40,283 bases of DNA from contig JAKIZO010000018.1 in NCBI GenBank assembly GCA_022707965.1, positions 5,006-45,288 of the forward strand, given 5' to 3'. A model generated the notes under the pieces. It ran no database searches, was not told the DNA's origin, and worked only from the letters and a program-made list of their open reading frames with translations. The position numbers and the translations under genes were made by a program. The stretch is from Bacteroidota bacterium (GTDB lineage Bacteria; Bacteroidota; Ignavibacteria; Kapaibacteriales; UBA2268). Position 1 is the stretch's first letter. Every line of letters begins with the position of its first letter. This document shows positions 6,852 to 14,418 of this stretch, in pieces.

Positions 6852-7454
6852 ATGATTAAAATTTCAAAATTACTGAAAATCAATCAAAAAATTGTTTTAG
6901 CATCAAAATCACCGCGTAGAATTACACTTCTAAAAAATTTGGGTTTGGAGTTTGATGTAATTCCATCTAATATAAACGAAGATATTAATGAAAAATTACA
7001 ACCTGCCGAATATGTGATGGAATTATCCAGATTAAAAGCTGATAATGTTGCGTCAATGCTTGGTGGCGATGAAATAGTAATAGGTGCTGATACAACTGTA
7101 TATTTAGAAGGGAACTATCTGAATAAACCTAAGGATTGCAACGAAGCATTTGCAATTCTTAAAAGGTTAAATGGTCAAACGCATCAAGTTTTTACGGGGA
7201 TTACTCTAATAAATAATCAAACGCGGAAAATAATCAGTGAATATAGCAAAACTGATGTTACATTCAGAGAATTGACTGATGATGAAATCTATGCTTATAT
7301 TGAAAGTGGTTCACCAATGGACAAAGCCGGTGCTTATGGAATACAAGATGATTTCGGTGCAGTATTTGTAAGTCATATAAATGGGTGCTATTATAACATA
7401 GTTGGACTTCCGATTGAGTTGTTTTACAGAATGCTTAAAGAAGTTTTGCGATGA
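6852..7454 (+). CDS. maf: Maf-family nucleotide pyrophosphatase
   Basis: 200 residues, the standard Maf length. The N-terminal phosphate-binding signature is IVLASKSPRRITLLKNLGL, followed by the conserved metal and base contacts GADTTVYLEG, KPKDCNEAFAILKRLNGQTHQVFTG and DKAGAYGIQDDFG. Maf proteins hydrolyse non-canonical or pyrimidine nucleoside triphosphates to monophosphates and have been linked to septum inhibition. I chose ATG 6852 because an upstream in-frame TTG (6825) would add only nine poorly conserved residues and lies at the predicted transcription start. The stop TGA overlaps the ATG of the ABC permease (ATGA), so the two genes are translationally coupled. Confidence 0.93.
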   Translation: MIKISKLLKINQKIVLASKSPRRITLLKNLGLEFDVIPSNINEDINEKLQPAEYVMELSRLKADNVASMLGGDEIVIGADTTVYLEGNYLNKPKDCNEAFAILKRLNGQTHQVFTGITLINNQTRKIISEYSKTDVTFRELTDDEIYAYIESGSPMDKAGAYGIQDDFGAVFVSHINGCYYNIVGLPIELFYRMLKEVLR

Positions 7455-8323
7455 AAGTATCAAAACATAATTGCTTTTATTCTTCATTAGTTATTCCCTG
7501 GATAATCATATTGCTGGTTTTCTGGATTTATCCCTTTGTGTGGTCTATAGTTTTGAGCTTTGGAGATTACAATTCTCTACTAAACAGTTTCGAATTCACT
7601 GGATTGAAAAATTATGGAACAATTTTTCAAGATAAGCTTTTCTGGAAAGCATTAAAGAACACGATTATATTTACATTCGGAACGGTTCCTGTTACAACTT
7701 CACTGACAATTTTATTAGCTATGTTTATTAATTCTAAAACAATAAAATGGAAAAACTTTTTTAAGACAACGATTTTTATGCCATCAGTAACATCGTTGGT
7801 TGTTATATCATTAATATTTATGAACTTATACTCGAAGAACGGGTATATAAATTTGATTTTAAAATCTTTGGGGCTGCCTTTTCCTCAAAACGGGTGGTTG
7901 CAAAGCGCTGATTTTGCATTACCCGCAATAATGATAATGGATGTGTGGATGTCCACGGGTTACTATACAGTGCTGTTTTTGGCGGCATTACAAGCAATTC
8001 CAGAGGAATATTACGATGCTGCGAAAATAATGGGTGCAAATTCCTGGAAAACTTTCTGGAAAATCACATTACCATCTACACGTTCAATGCTATTGTTTAT
8101 AATTGTAATAAATACAATAAAATCATTCCAGATTTTTGTTGAAATATATGTAATGACCAAAGGCGGACCTATTAATTCAACAACAACGCTTGTTTACCTT
8201 ATTTACTCGTATGCTTTCGAAAAAACTAACTTAATGGGATATGCCTCAGCTATTGCGATATTATTATTCATTATTCTGGCAGTCTTATCATTTGTGCAGT
8301 TTAAACTAATAAAAGAAAGATAG
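7451..8323 (+). CDS. Carbohydrate ABC transporter permease, MalF/UgpA type
   Basis: 290 residues with six predicted membrane helices, the first at about 13-33, and the permease signature EEYYDAAKIMGANSWKTFWK (about 184-203). This EAA loop docks onto the ATPase subunit. The closing segment LPSTRSMLLFIIVINTIKSF and the MTKGGPINSTTTLVYLIY stretch are typical of the sugar-type MalF/UgpA/LacF permeases that pair with a MalG-like partner. Here there is no second permease, no solute-binding protein and no ATPase gene nearby. Its start overlaps maf by 4 bases, so it is expressed with an unrelated housekeeping gene. The partner subunits must be elsewhere or missing. A palindromic repeat begins 36 bases after the stop. 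Confidence 0.9.
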   Translation: MKVSKHNCFYSSLVIPWIIILLVFWIYPFVWSIVLSFGDYNSLLNSFEFTGLKNYGTIFQDKLFWKALKNTIIFTFGTVPVTTSLTILLAMFINSKTIKWKNFFKTTIFMPSVTSLVVISLIFMNLYSKNGYINLILKSLGLPFPQNGWLQSADFALPAIMIMDVWMSTGYYTVLFLAALQAIPEEYYDAAKIMGANSWKTFWKITLPSTRSMLLFIIVINTIKSFQIFVEIYVMTKGGPINSTTTLVYLIYSYAFEKTNLMGYASAIAILLFIILAVLSFVQFKLIKER

Positions 8324-8358
8324 GCTGTCTCATAATTCTCATAATATTTTATGCAAAA

Positions 8359-8388
8359 ACCTTCGGAAGGTTCCGACCTTCCGAAGGT
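8359..8388. repeat. Dispersed palindromic element, copy 2
   Basis: A perfect 13-base inverted repeat ACCTTCGGAAGGT (8359-8371) and its complement (8376-8388) around a 4-base loop, sharing its arm with copies at 1161 and 26942. The upstream flank AGGCTGTCTCATAA (from 8322) resembles that of copy 1 and runs into the stop codon of the permease gene. It is followed by ATTGTGAAAA rather than a T-run. Confidence 0.75.
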
Positions 8389-8492
8389 ATTGTGAAAATG
8401 TATTCAAGTTTCTGAAAAAATATGATATACAAATTAAGAGAAAAAACGAAAAAATAAATAATCTTTTGCCAAAAGTTAATGCCTTTATAGTG

Positions 8493-8526
8493 TATTTTGT
8501 ATTTTCCCTTTCAAGAATACAAAATA
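8493..8526. other. AT-rich stem-loop downstream of the thioredoxin gene
   Basis: An 11-base perfect inverted repeat, TATTTTGTATT (8493-8503) with its complement (8516-8526), and a 12-base loop. It lies 40 bases beyond the stop of the convergent thioredoxin-like gene. Neither side carries a clean U-run, so it may be a weak terminator or a 3'-end structure. The stem has almost no GC. Confidence 0.4.
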
Positions 8527-8566
8527 AATCAGTTTTTCAGAGAAGTATATCGAAATATATGTTTCT

Positions 8567-9217
8567 TTATTGTTTACCCATCATACGGTTAATTGATTGC
8601 ATAAATTCAGCTTTGGAACGACTTCCGACAATGGTTTCAAAAATATTGCCATCTTTGTCGATAAGAAAAGTAGTTGGAACTGCTTGAATACCACCATAAG
8701 CACCCGCTATTTTCATTCTAAGAGGGCTTGCAGATGGAACAACAACATTCAAATAATTAATGCCGTTAGCGGCGACGAACTCGGAAACGTTTTTGCCCGC
8801 TGATTCAAAGTCAGGTTGTCTTTCTAATGCGACACCAATAACAACCAATTCATCTTTCAGTTCTTTCTGAATTTCAATTATTTCGGGAATTTCACGTCTG
8901 CAAGGTGGACACCAGGTTCCCCAGAAATTCAAAAAGATGTATTTGCCTTTTGCATAATCTTTGATTGATTCATTTTTATCAAGATTTTTGAAATAGAAAT
9001 TTACTAACTTATTTTCTGTTCGTTCGCCAACTTCTGATAATTCAAAAACGCCAGGCGAAGAAACTGCTTTAGTATTTGAATTAGTCTCTTGTTTTATTTG
9101 CACATTTTCAGTAATTTTAGGTTGGTCGTCGTTCTTTTGCTGAGTGCAAGCAGACTGAGAAAACGCAACAATAAACGAGAAAGCAAGGATTAAGAAAATT
9201 TTTGTGTTGTTTGTCAT
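8567..9217 (-). CDS. TlpA/ResA-like thioredoxin lipoprotein
   Basis: 216 residues. The N-terminus has a hydrophobic signal with a Cys at about residue 24 (FSQSACTQQ) that fits a lipobox loosely, so the protein is probably anchored in the periplasm. A linker follows to about residue 70. The thioredoxin domain of the AhpC/TSA-Redoxin type contains FLNFWGTWCPPCRREIPEI with redox Cys C103 and C106, and the cis-proline loop GIQAVPTTFLIDKDG. The CPPC motif and the insertion after it are typical of ResA/TlpA reductases, which keep apocytochrome c or other periplasmic thiols reduced. No cytochrome maturation gene is adjacent. It is a single-gene unit, convergent with the permease gene and divergent from the response regulator gene (180-base gap). 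Confidence 0.88.
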   Translation of the reverse strand: MTNNTKIFLILAFSFIVAFSQSACTQQKNDDQPKITENVQIKQETNSNTKAVSSPGVFELSEVGERTENKLVNFYFKNLDKNESIKDYAKGKYIFLNFWGTWCPPCRREIPEIIEIQKELKDELVVIGVALERQPDFESAGKNVSEFVAANGINYLNVVVPSASPLRMKIAGAYGGIQAVPTTFLIDKDGNIFETIVGSRSKAEFMQSINRMMGKQ

Positions 9218-9397
9218 AAATAAACCCTTTAATTGTTAACAAGTATTGTCGATAATTTTATAAATAGCTTTAACGAATTAGTTCTATCAAATATTTTAAA
9301 AATATTACTAAAATGAAATATAGTCTTTTTTTATTCATTATTCTTAATAAATGGCACAATTATTGATTAATTACAAATTACTATTAATGGAAAAAGA

Positions 9398-10606
9398 ATG
9401 AGCAAGGATTTCAACATATATTTAATTGATGATGAGAAGCAGATAGTATTCTCGTTATTTAAGATAATCAATAAGTTGTATCCGAATATTGAACTAAAAT
9501 TATTCACTGATGCATTAAGTGCCTGGGAAGCCTTAGCTAAAGAAGAAAACACTGCCATTGTAATTTGTGATTTAATTATGCCCGGAATGACTGGTTTGCA
9601 ATTGCTGAGAAAAATAAAAACTACCGAAAGCACAAAGAATTTTTACTTTATTGCAATGTCGTCGAGCATAGAACCAGAGGTTAATATCAAAACTATTCAG
9701 CAAGGTGCTGATGATTTTTTAGTAAAGCCATTTTCGGTGGATGTACTTTTAGCTAAGGTGCGTGCAGCAATAAGAGTTGTGAAAATGCTTATTTCAGAAG
9801 ATGAATACAAAGAAAAGATGAGCGAATATGAGCAAGAACTGGATAAAGCAGCGCAAACGATGATTGAACAAATTAAGAGTTTTATTGAAATACGGTTGCC
9901 TGAATTATCAAAAAGAATTCCCAAAATAATTGAAGCTTCTGAATTTATTGGGAAAGAATTGTGCGAATCGATGGAGGAAGTCGAAAATATCAAGAAAGCG
10001 GCGGAGCTGTGTTTTTGTGGAAGGATTGGATTGAACGAAAAGATTGTTGAAACCCCAGCGATGACAAAAGGGATGGTAACAAGACCAGAGATGCTTGATA
10101 TTCCCAAAAATTCACGTGAAATGCTTTCAAAAATTAGAGGAACGGAAAGTTACGAACCTATTATTTATCATATATATGAAAACTTCGACGGCACGGGGTT
10201 CCCCGAAGGAAAGAAAGGTTGGGAAATTCCGCTTGGTTCGAGAATTTTGCGAGTAGCATTAGATTTCGAAGAAATGATGAAAAAAAATGCTGATAATGCA
10301 GCGAAAACTATAGAGCAAATGTTTATCGAAGCAAGACGGTTGTATGATCATAGAGTAATTACATTTTACGATCAATACCTTGCTTCGAAAGAAGTTTCAC
10401 GTGTCCTTGGAGTGAGGGGACGCGAATACGTTGTTGCAATTCACGAGCTGGACGAAACGATGACCACAGCACGCCATATTGTAACAGAATCGGGGCTTAT
10501 ACTTGTTGCCCCGAATGTTAATTTGAACGAAGAAAGAATTGAGCGTATAAGAACAATTAACAGAACCGACCCAATATTAGGTAAAATTTATATTAGAAAT
10601 AAGTAA
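9398..10606 (+). CDS. Response regulator with decayed HD-GYP output domain
   Basis: 402 residues. Residues 1-125 form a receiver domain: IYLIDDE acidic pair, phospho-acceptor D58 in VICDLIMPGMTG, SS in IAMSSS, and FLVKPF with its Lys. A helical linker (130-200) leads to a domain that aligns with HD-GYP phosphodiesterases by its late motif YENFDGTGFPEGKKGWEIPLGSRIL (about 260-284). The metal-binding residues are gone: the LHDIGKIG segment reads LCFCGRIG (C205, F206), and HHE before the DGTG reads IYE. So cyclic-di-GMP hydrolysis is unlikely, and a binding or protein-contact role is plausible. No kinase gene is next to it. The ORF ends exactly one base before the stop of the convergent barrel gene. 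Confidence 0.85.
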   Translation: MSKDFNIYLIDDEKQIVFSLFKIINKLYPNIELKLFTDALSAWEALAKEENTAIVICDLIMPGMTGLQLLRKIKTTESTKNFYFIAMSSSIEPEVNIKTIQQGADDFLVKPFSVDVLLAKVRAAIRVVKMLISEDEYKEKMSEYEQELDKAAQTMIEQIKSFIEIRLPELSKRIPKIIEASEFIGKELCESMEEVENIKKAAELCFCGRIGLNEKIVETPAMTKGMVTRPEMLDIPKNSREMLSKIRGTESYEPIIYHIYENFDGTGFPEGKKGWEIPLGSRILRVALDFEEMMKKNADNAAKTIEQMFIEARRLYDHRVITFYDQYLASKEVSRVLGVRGREYVVAIHELDETMTTARHIVTESGLILVAPNVNLNEERIERIRTINRTDPILGKIYIRNK

Positions 10607-11182
10607 TTATTCCCAAACATACACTAATTGAGCATATACTCCGCGTTTAGTATGAAGTCCCAAGCCAATTCCAATGTTATCAGATAAATAATAATTTGCA
10701 CCAGCACCAAATGCAATACCCTGACTATTTTCAACTTTATAACTGTACCTACCTAACATTTGTCCAGTGTTGCTCACTTGCTTTGCTAAAACAGAATCTT
10801 GTTGAGTGTAGTAACCAATACTACCAAAAAAATTCCAGGGGAACATTTCATAATGAATCGCACCGTCAAATGTAACAATTATTCCTGTGTGCTTCTCTTC
10901 AACAAAACCGTTTGGCAGAGGTTGAGATGGATTTAGATTAACTCCAATTGGTGGAATATTAGAATATTTTGGGATTTTGTTTGCAAAACCAACAACCCCA
11001 AGAGATAAACTTGCAAACCAATAACGAAAACCAATTCCCATACTAAGCCCATCAGTACCTCCACCGAAATCAAACATTAGTCCTTTGAGCGTTACATTGT
11101 CGTTATCCGAAGGTTGAGCATTAGCAAAGTAATAGTGTGTGAAAAAAGAGAAAATTAGAATTAAGGTGATAATTTTTTTCAT
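10607..11182 (-). CDS. Small secreted beta-barrel-like outer membrane protein
   Basis: 191 residues with a signal peptide (MKKIITLILIFSFFTHYYFANAQ). The mature part alternates short strands of hydrophobic and aromatic residues with Gly/Asn turns (LSMGIGFRYWFASLSLGVVGF, GAIHYEMFPWNFFGSIGYY, FGAGANYYLSDNIGIGLGLH) and ends in a strand QLVYVWE. That is typical of an eight-stranded porin-like outer membrane barrel of the FCB group. No ligand or pathway can be assigned, and the family is only known by fold. It is a single gene; its stop abuts the response regulator stop, and its start is divergent from the MltB gene by 117 bases. Confidence 0.65.
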   Translation of the reverse strand: MKKIITLILIFSFFTHYYFANAQPSDNDNVTLKGLMFDFGGGTDGLSMGIGFRYWFASLSLGVVGFANKIPKYSNIPPIGVNLNPSQPLPNGFVEEKHTGIIVTFDGAIHYEMFPWNFFGSIGYYTQQDSVLAKQVSNTGQMLGRYSYKVENSQGIAFGAGANYYLSDNIGIGLGLHTKRGVYAQLVYVWE

Positions 11183-11299
11183 AGCGATTCTCCATTTAGT
11201 ATTACAAAATTATTTTCAAACCTATGAATTAGTATTATAATCTTAAAATAAAGATTTTTTTGTAAATTGAACAATAATTTCAATAATTTTTAGTTAAAA

Positions 11300-12193
11300 A
11301 TGAGACGATTATCTTTTTTTATTGTAATGTTTCTTCTAATAAATGCAATATCTTGCACTAAAACTTCTTTTTCATCACAACAAAGAAATTTTATTGAAAA
11401 TCAGAATACTTTTAAAAATGTAATAGCTACGTTGCTGGAAAGAGGTGCCGACACAAATTTCGTATATAGTTTGTTGTCGAACGGGAAAACTCAATTCAGT
11501 GAAAAATATGTAAAAATAAATGTTACGGGCTATTTGAGCAAGACAGATTACACCCACTTTTACAATAGCAGCTCGATAAATAGCACCAAAGATTTTATCG
11601 TGAAGAATCGCGAAATATTGGAACAAGCAGAAAGGCAGTTTGCAGTACCAAAGGAAATTATTGCTTCAATATTATGGATTGAAACAAGGTTTGGTAATTT
11701 TTTAGGCACGCATCATATTGTTAGCGTGTTTCTCTCGACTGCAATGTGTAATGAACCAGAATATATTAGGCTTAATGAAAAAGAAATAGAGATTAATTTC
11801 CCAGATGACATACAAAAACAGGACAGTTTAAAAATTGTTTTGAAAGAAAGGTCAGAAAGGAAGTCAAAATGGGCGATTAATGAAATACTTGCATTAGAGA
11901 AGATGAGAAATCGCTATAAAATACCGATTGGAGATATTTACGGTTCGTGGGCGGGAGCATTTGGAATTCCGCAGTTTTTACCATCATCTTACGTGAAGTA
12001 TGCAATAGATGGAAACAACGATGGCGTCGTTGATTTATTTAATTTGTCAGATGCTGTTTTCTCTGTGGCAAATTATTTAAAAAGTCACGGATGGGGAGAA
12101 ATGCTAAGCGAACAAAGAAAAGCAATATTCGCTTACAATAATAGCACTGCTTATGTTGATGCAGTAATGAAACTTGCTGAATATGCAAAATAA
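11300..12193 (+). CDS. MltB-like membrane-bound lytic murein transglycosylase
   Basis: 297 residues. The N-terminus MRRLSFFIVMFLLINAISC carries a lipobox-like Cys at residue 19, so the mature enzyme is probably a lipoprotein. The SLT_2 catalytic domain shows the expected Glu in SILWIETRFGNFLG (E128). The second conserved block is DIYGSWAGAFGIPQFLPSSY with DGNNDGVVDLFNLSDAV, which matches the MltB calcium-loop region and C-terminal core. It cleaves the MurNAc-GlcNAc bond non-hydrolytically during wall remodelling. There is no peptidoglycan-binding C-terminal domain, and the protein is shorter than E. coli MltB. An Ala-poor, Glu/Lys-rich insert lies at about 150-195. A terminator hairpin follows 2 bases after the stop. 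Confidence 0.9.
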   Translation: MRRLSFFIVMFLLINAISCTKTSFSSQQRNFIENQNTFKNVIATLLERGADTNFVYSLLSNGKTQFSEKYVKINVTGYLSKTDYTHFYNSSSINSTKDFIVKNREILEQAERQFAVPKEIIASILWIETRFGNFLGTHHIVSVFLSTAMCNEPEYIRLNEKEIEINFPDDIQKQDSLKIVLKERSERKSKWAINEILALEKMRNRYKIPIGDIYGSWAGAFGIPQFLPSSYVKYAIDGNNDGVVDLFNLSDAVFSVANYLKSHGWGEMLSEQRKAIFAYNNSTAYVDAVMKLAEYAK

Positions 12194-12210
12194 AACCCCC
12201 AAAAAGGGGG
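12189..12210 (-). terminator. Intrinsic terminator for the UmuD-like gene, also after mltB
   Basis: A stem of five G-C pairs, CCCCC (12196-12200) and GGGGG (12206-12210), with an AAAAA loop. Read on the - strand it is followed directly by TTTTATTTT, so it serves as the terminator of the UmuD-like gene, whose stop lies 56 bases upstream. On the + strand it is followed only by CTTTG, a weaker signal. Confidence 0.6.
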
Positions 12211-12266
12211 CTTTGCGGCGTTTCCACCAGGTCGAAAACATAATTGGGGGGAATTATAGCTTTCGA

Positions 12267-12677
12267 CTAAACAGTTTTTATTGCAGAACGAACTACTCCC
12301 CAGATTTTGAAATTGTCGTTTTTACTGACAATTATCGGTAAATAGTTTGGGTTTTCAGAAATCAAAGCAACGCAATGCTCTTCAAATTTAATTTTCTTCA
12401 CCACAAGTTTTGAATTTATTTCTGCAACAACAATATCGCCATCCTTTACAGTTTTGTATTTATCAACAAGCAATATATCGCCGTTATTAATAGAGGCCCC
12501 GACCATAGAATCGCCTTTAACGCGAATTAGGAAGCAACTTTCGGGATTATCAACCACGTAAGATGCAATATTGAAATTGCTATAAGAAAATGTATAAGTG
12601 TTGTTATAAGTATCATCCCCGAAAAGTTTAATATTGTGTTGCTTTTTCTCTACATCGAATTTTTCGAAAACCCTCAT
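12267..12677 (-). CDS. Stand-alone UmuD/LexA-like S24 peptidase
   Basis: 136 residues from ATG 12677, preceded by GAGGGA, a good ribosome binding site. An in-frame upstream start would add 20 unrelated residues. The fold is the LexA/UmuD self-cleaving peptidase: FLIRVKGDSMVGASINNGD with nucleophile S57 and KLVVKKIKF with general base K94. The 37-residue spacing equals that of UmuD S60/K97. There is no helix-turn-helix, so it is not LexA. The N-terminal arm has no Cys-Gly or Ala-Gly cleavage pair of the usual kind, so auto-processing may be altered. No umuC, dinB or imuB gene is nearby, which is unusual because umuD normally precedes umuC. A role as a translesion accessory or other repressor-independent protease is inference. 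The terminator at 12196 closes the unit. Confidence 0.75.
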   Translation of the reverse strand: MRVFEKFDVEKKQHNIKLFGDDTYNNTYTFSYSNFNIASYVVDNPESCFLIRVKGDSMVGASINNGDILLVDKYKTVKDGDIVVAEINSKLVVKKIKFEEHCVALISENPNYLPIIVSKNDNFKIWGVVRSAIKTV

Positions 12678-12789
12678 TGTTCCCTCATAAATAAAGATAC
12701 AATGAGATATTATCATTTTTTGTGCCAAATTTTGCAAAAAAGAAAAAAAATACTGGAAGAAAAACTGATAAATGTATACTTAAAGGAAT

Positions 12790-12863
12790 GAGCGAAAGAC
12801 GAGACTCGAACTCGCGACCCCAACCTTGGCAAGGTTGTGCTCTACCAACTGAGCTACTTTCGC
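12790..12863 (-). tRNA. tRNA-Gly (anticodon GCC)
   Basis: On the - strand the sequence folds into a full cloverleaf. The acceptor stem GCGAAAG/CTTTCGC (12857-12863 with 12791-12797) is perfect, and the discriminator is U, usual for tRNA-Gly. The anticodon stem CAACC/GGTTG holds loop TTGCCAA, with anticodon GCC at 12827-12829. The D arm GCTCAGTTGGTAGAGC and the T arm GCGAG-TTCGAGT-CTCGT are standard. The 3' CCA is not encoded. It appears as a lone tRNA just upstream of the UmuD-like gene. Confidence 0.97.
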
Positions 12864-13055
12864 TTATTGCACAAAGAACTGGAGCAAAAATAAGAAGCGT
12901 TTCGGAGAATAACAAAAAATTTGTGTTGTAATTGCCCATTTTCAGCGAGAAGGATACTTTACATTGGCTTCAAAAACGTTAGTTAGCAATAGAAAATGAC
13001 AAAAATAAACTATTTTTCATATTAATACTTCTATATAAGAAAAGGAGTGGTTTTT

Positions 13056-13430
13056 GTGCTTACAATTGAAAAGCAAATATTAGTGGTCAATACTATTGTT
13101 GACTCGCTCGAAGAACTCAACAAGATATTGCGAATGAACACAAAAATATCCGAGCAAATTCATTCAACAATAGGGGAAATTCTTAAGTTTATGGGGAAAG
13201 TATTAAAGAATTTTCCTGAAATGCTGATTTCCAAAAAGAAGGTTATGTATAATAAACAAGATATTTTATTTTTTTATGACGAAATGATGAAAGCCTGGCA
13301 AGACTTTTTTGAAAATCCTGATAATTTTTTCAATTCATACGAGACGTTTTCGTTAATATGGAAAGATTATCAAAAATTGCTAAATAAGCTTGAAAATAAC
13401 GCAACTACAATTTATATTTCACTGAATTAA
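13056..13430 (+). CDS. Small hypothetical protein upstream of rhomboid
   Basis: 124 residues from GTG 13056, chosen because AAAGGAG at 13041-13047 lies eight bases upstream; an in-frame GTG at 13047 overlaps that ribosome binding site. The protein is all-helical by composition, with no signal peptide or Cys. The N-terminal half (about 1-55) has coiled-coil-like spacing of Leu and Ile. The C-terminal half has a Trp/Phe-rich stretch, YDEMMKAWQDFFENP and FSLIWKDYQKLL, which loosely recalls PHA synthase partner proteins, but the resemblance is too weak to name. It heads the + run that continues with rhomboid (20-base gap) and ispG. The function is unknown. Confidence 0.6.
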   Translation: MLTIEKQILVVNTIVDSLEELNKILRMNTKISEQIHSTIGEILKFMGKVLKNFPEMLISKKKVMYNKQDILFFYDEMMKAWQDFFENPDNFFNSYETFSLIWKDYQKLLNKLENNATTIYISLN

Positions 13431-13450
13431 GATAGGAGTATCTTTTAAAA

Positions 13451-14416
13451 ATGAGTTACTATGGCTTTAGAAGATTTAGCTTGTTTCCACCAGTGATAAA
13501 AACAATAATGCTGATAAATGTAGTAATATTTATTGTTCAGCATTTGATGTTATCGGTGTTTACAATTGGTGGAGTGCCGTTCGACAGGATAATTATTCAT
13601 TATTTTGCACTTCAACCATTTTTCGATGGTTCAGATATTATTCCGAATAATGCTTTTTATTTTTGGCAATTACTAACATATCAATTTCTACACGCAAATT
13701 TCTGGCATATTTTCTTTAATATGTTTGTATTGTGGATGTTTGGGACAGAGCTCGAAGATGAGTGGGGACAGGGTAAATTTTTAGCGTTTTATATCTTATC
13801 AGGTATTGGAGCAGGGATTACGCATTTAATTGTAAGTCCGATGTTGGGAACGATTGCACCAACAGTGGGAGCTTCGGGAGCAGTTTATGGAATATTATTA
13901 GCCTTTGGGCTTTCTTATCCAGATAGACCGATATATATGTTCCCATTTTTCATTCCAATTAAAGCTAAAATTTTCGTGATTGTTATGATTGCGATTGAAC
14001 TGATATTTGGATTCTCAGTTAATGACCAGATTGCACGTTTCGCACATTTAGGTGGAGCTGCAACAGGTTTTCTTCTATTGAAGTTCGGAGATAAACTTGG
14101 TATTTATGCAGTTGCTGAAAAACTCTTTAAGCGAAAAGCACCCAAACGATATGATTTTGATGATTACTACTCACAAAGAACAAGGTTTGAAAGAGAGCCC
14201 AAAATATATTCATTCACAAAAAATCCCGATAATTTAAACTATACTATCTACAAAGAAGAAACTCCTGCTTCAACAAAAATTGTAATTACTATTAACGGCG
14301 AGAACATAACACAAAGTCAAATTGATGAAATACTTGATAAAATTTCTGCAAGTGGGTATCAAAGTCTCACAGATAGAGAAAAGCATATTCTGATTGAATT
14401 AAGTAAGAAGCTGTAA
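13451..14416 (+). CDS. Rhomboid-family intramembrane serine protease
   Basis: 321 residues. Six transmembrane helices span about residues 16-210. The catalytic dyad is present: S142 in the GASG motif (VGASGAVYGILLAFG) and H199 in FAHLGGAATGFLLL. The oxyanion-supporting HxxxN pair is H86 and N90 in HANFWHIFFNMF, and the L1 loop EDEWGQGKF is typical. It cleaves membrane proteins within their transmembrane segments; the substrate here is unknown. A soluble C-terminal tail of about 105 residues, rich in charged residues and with no known domain, follows the core. The stop sits 2 bases before ispG, and the small hypothetical gene lies 20 bases upstream with AGGAG before the ATG, so the three are one transcription unit. 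Confidence 0.93.
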   Translation: MSYYGFRRFSLFPPVIKTIMLINVVIFIVQHLMLSVFTIGGVPFDRIIIHYFALQPFFDGSDIIPNNAFYFWQLLTYQFLHANFWHIFFNMFVLWMFGTELEDEWGQGKFLAFYILSGIGAGITHLIVSPMLGTIAPTVGASGAVYGILLAFGLSYPDRPIYMFPFFIPIKAKIFVIVMIAIELIFGFSVNDQIARFAHLGGAATGFLLLKFGDKLGIYAVAEKLFKRKAPKRYDFDDYYSQRTRFEREPKIYSFTKNPDNLNYTIYKEETPASTKIVITINGENITQSQIDEILDKISASGYQSLTDREKHILIELSKKL

Positions 14417-14418
14417 AA

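Noticed and set aside
9697-10107. A 136-codon - strand open frame inside the response regulator gene
   Set aside because: It is a reading-frame shadow of a conserved receiver/HD-GYP coding sequence with a low-complexity, Ser/Ile-rich product.
12267-12677. Calling the S24 peptidase LexA
   Set aside because: It has no DNA-binding helix-turn-helix and no room for one between the start and the peptidase core.
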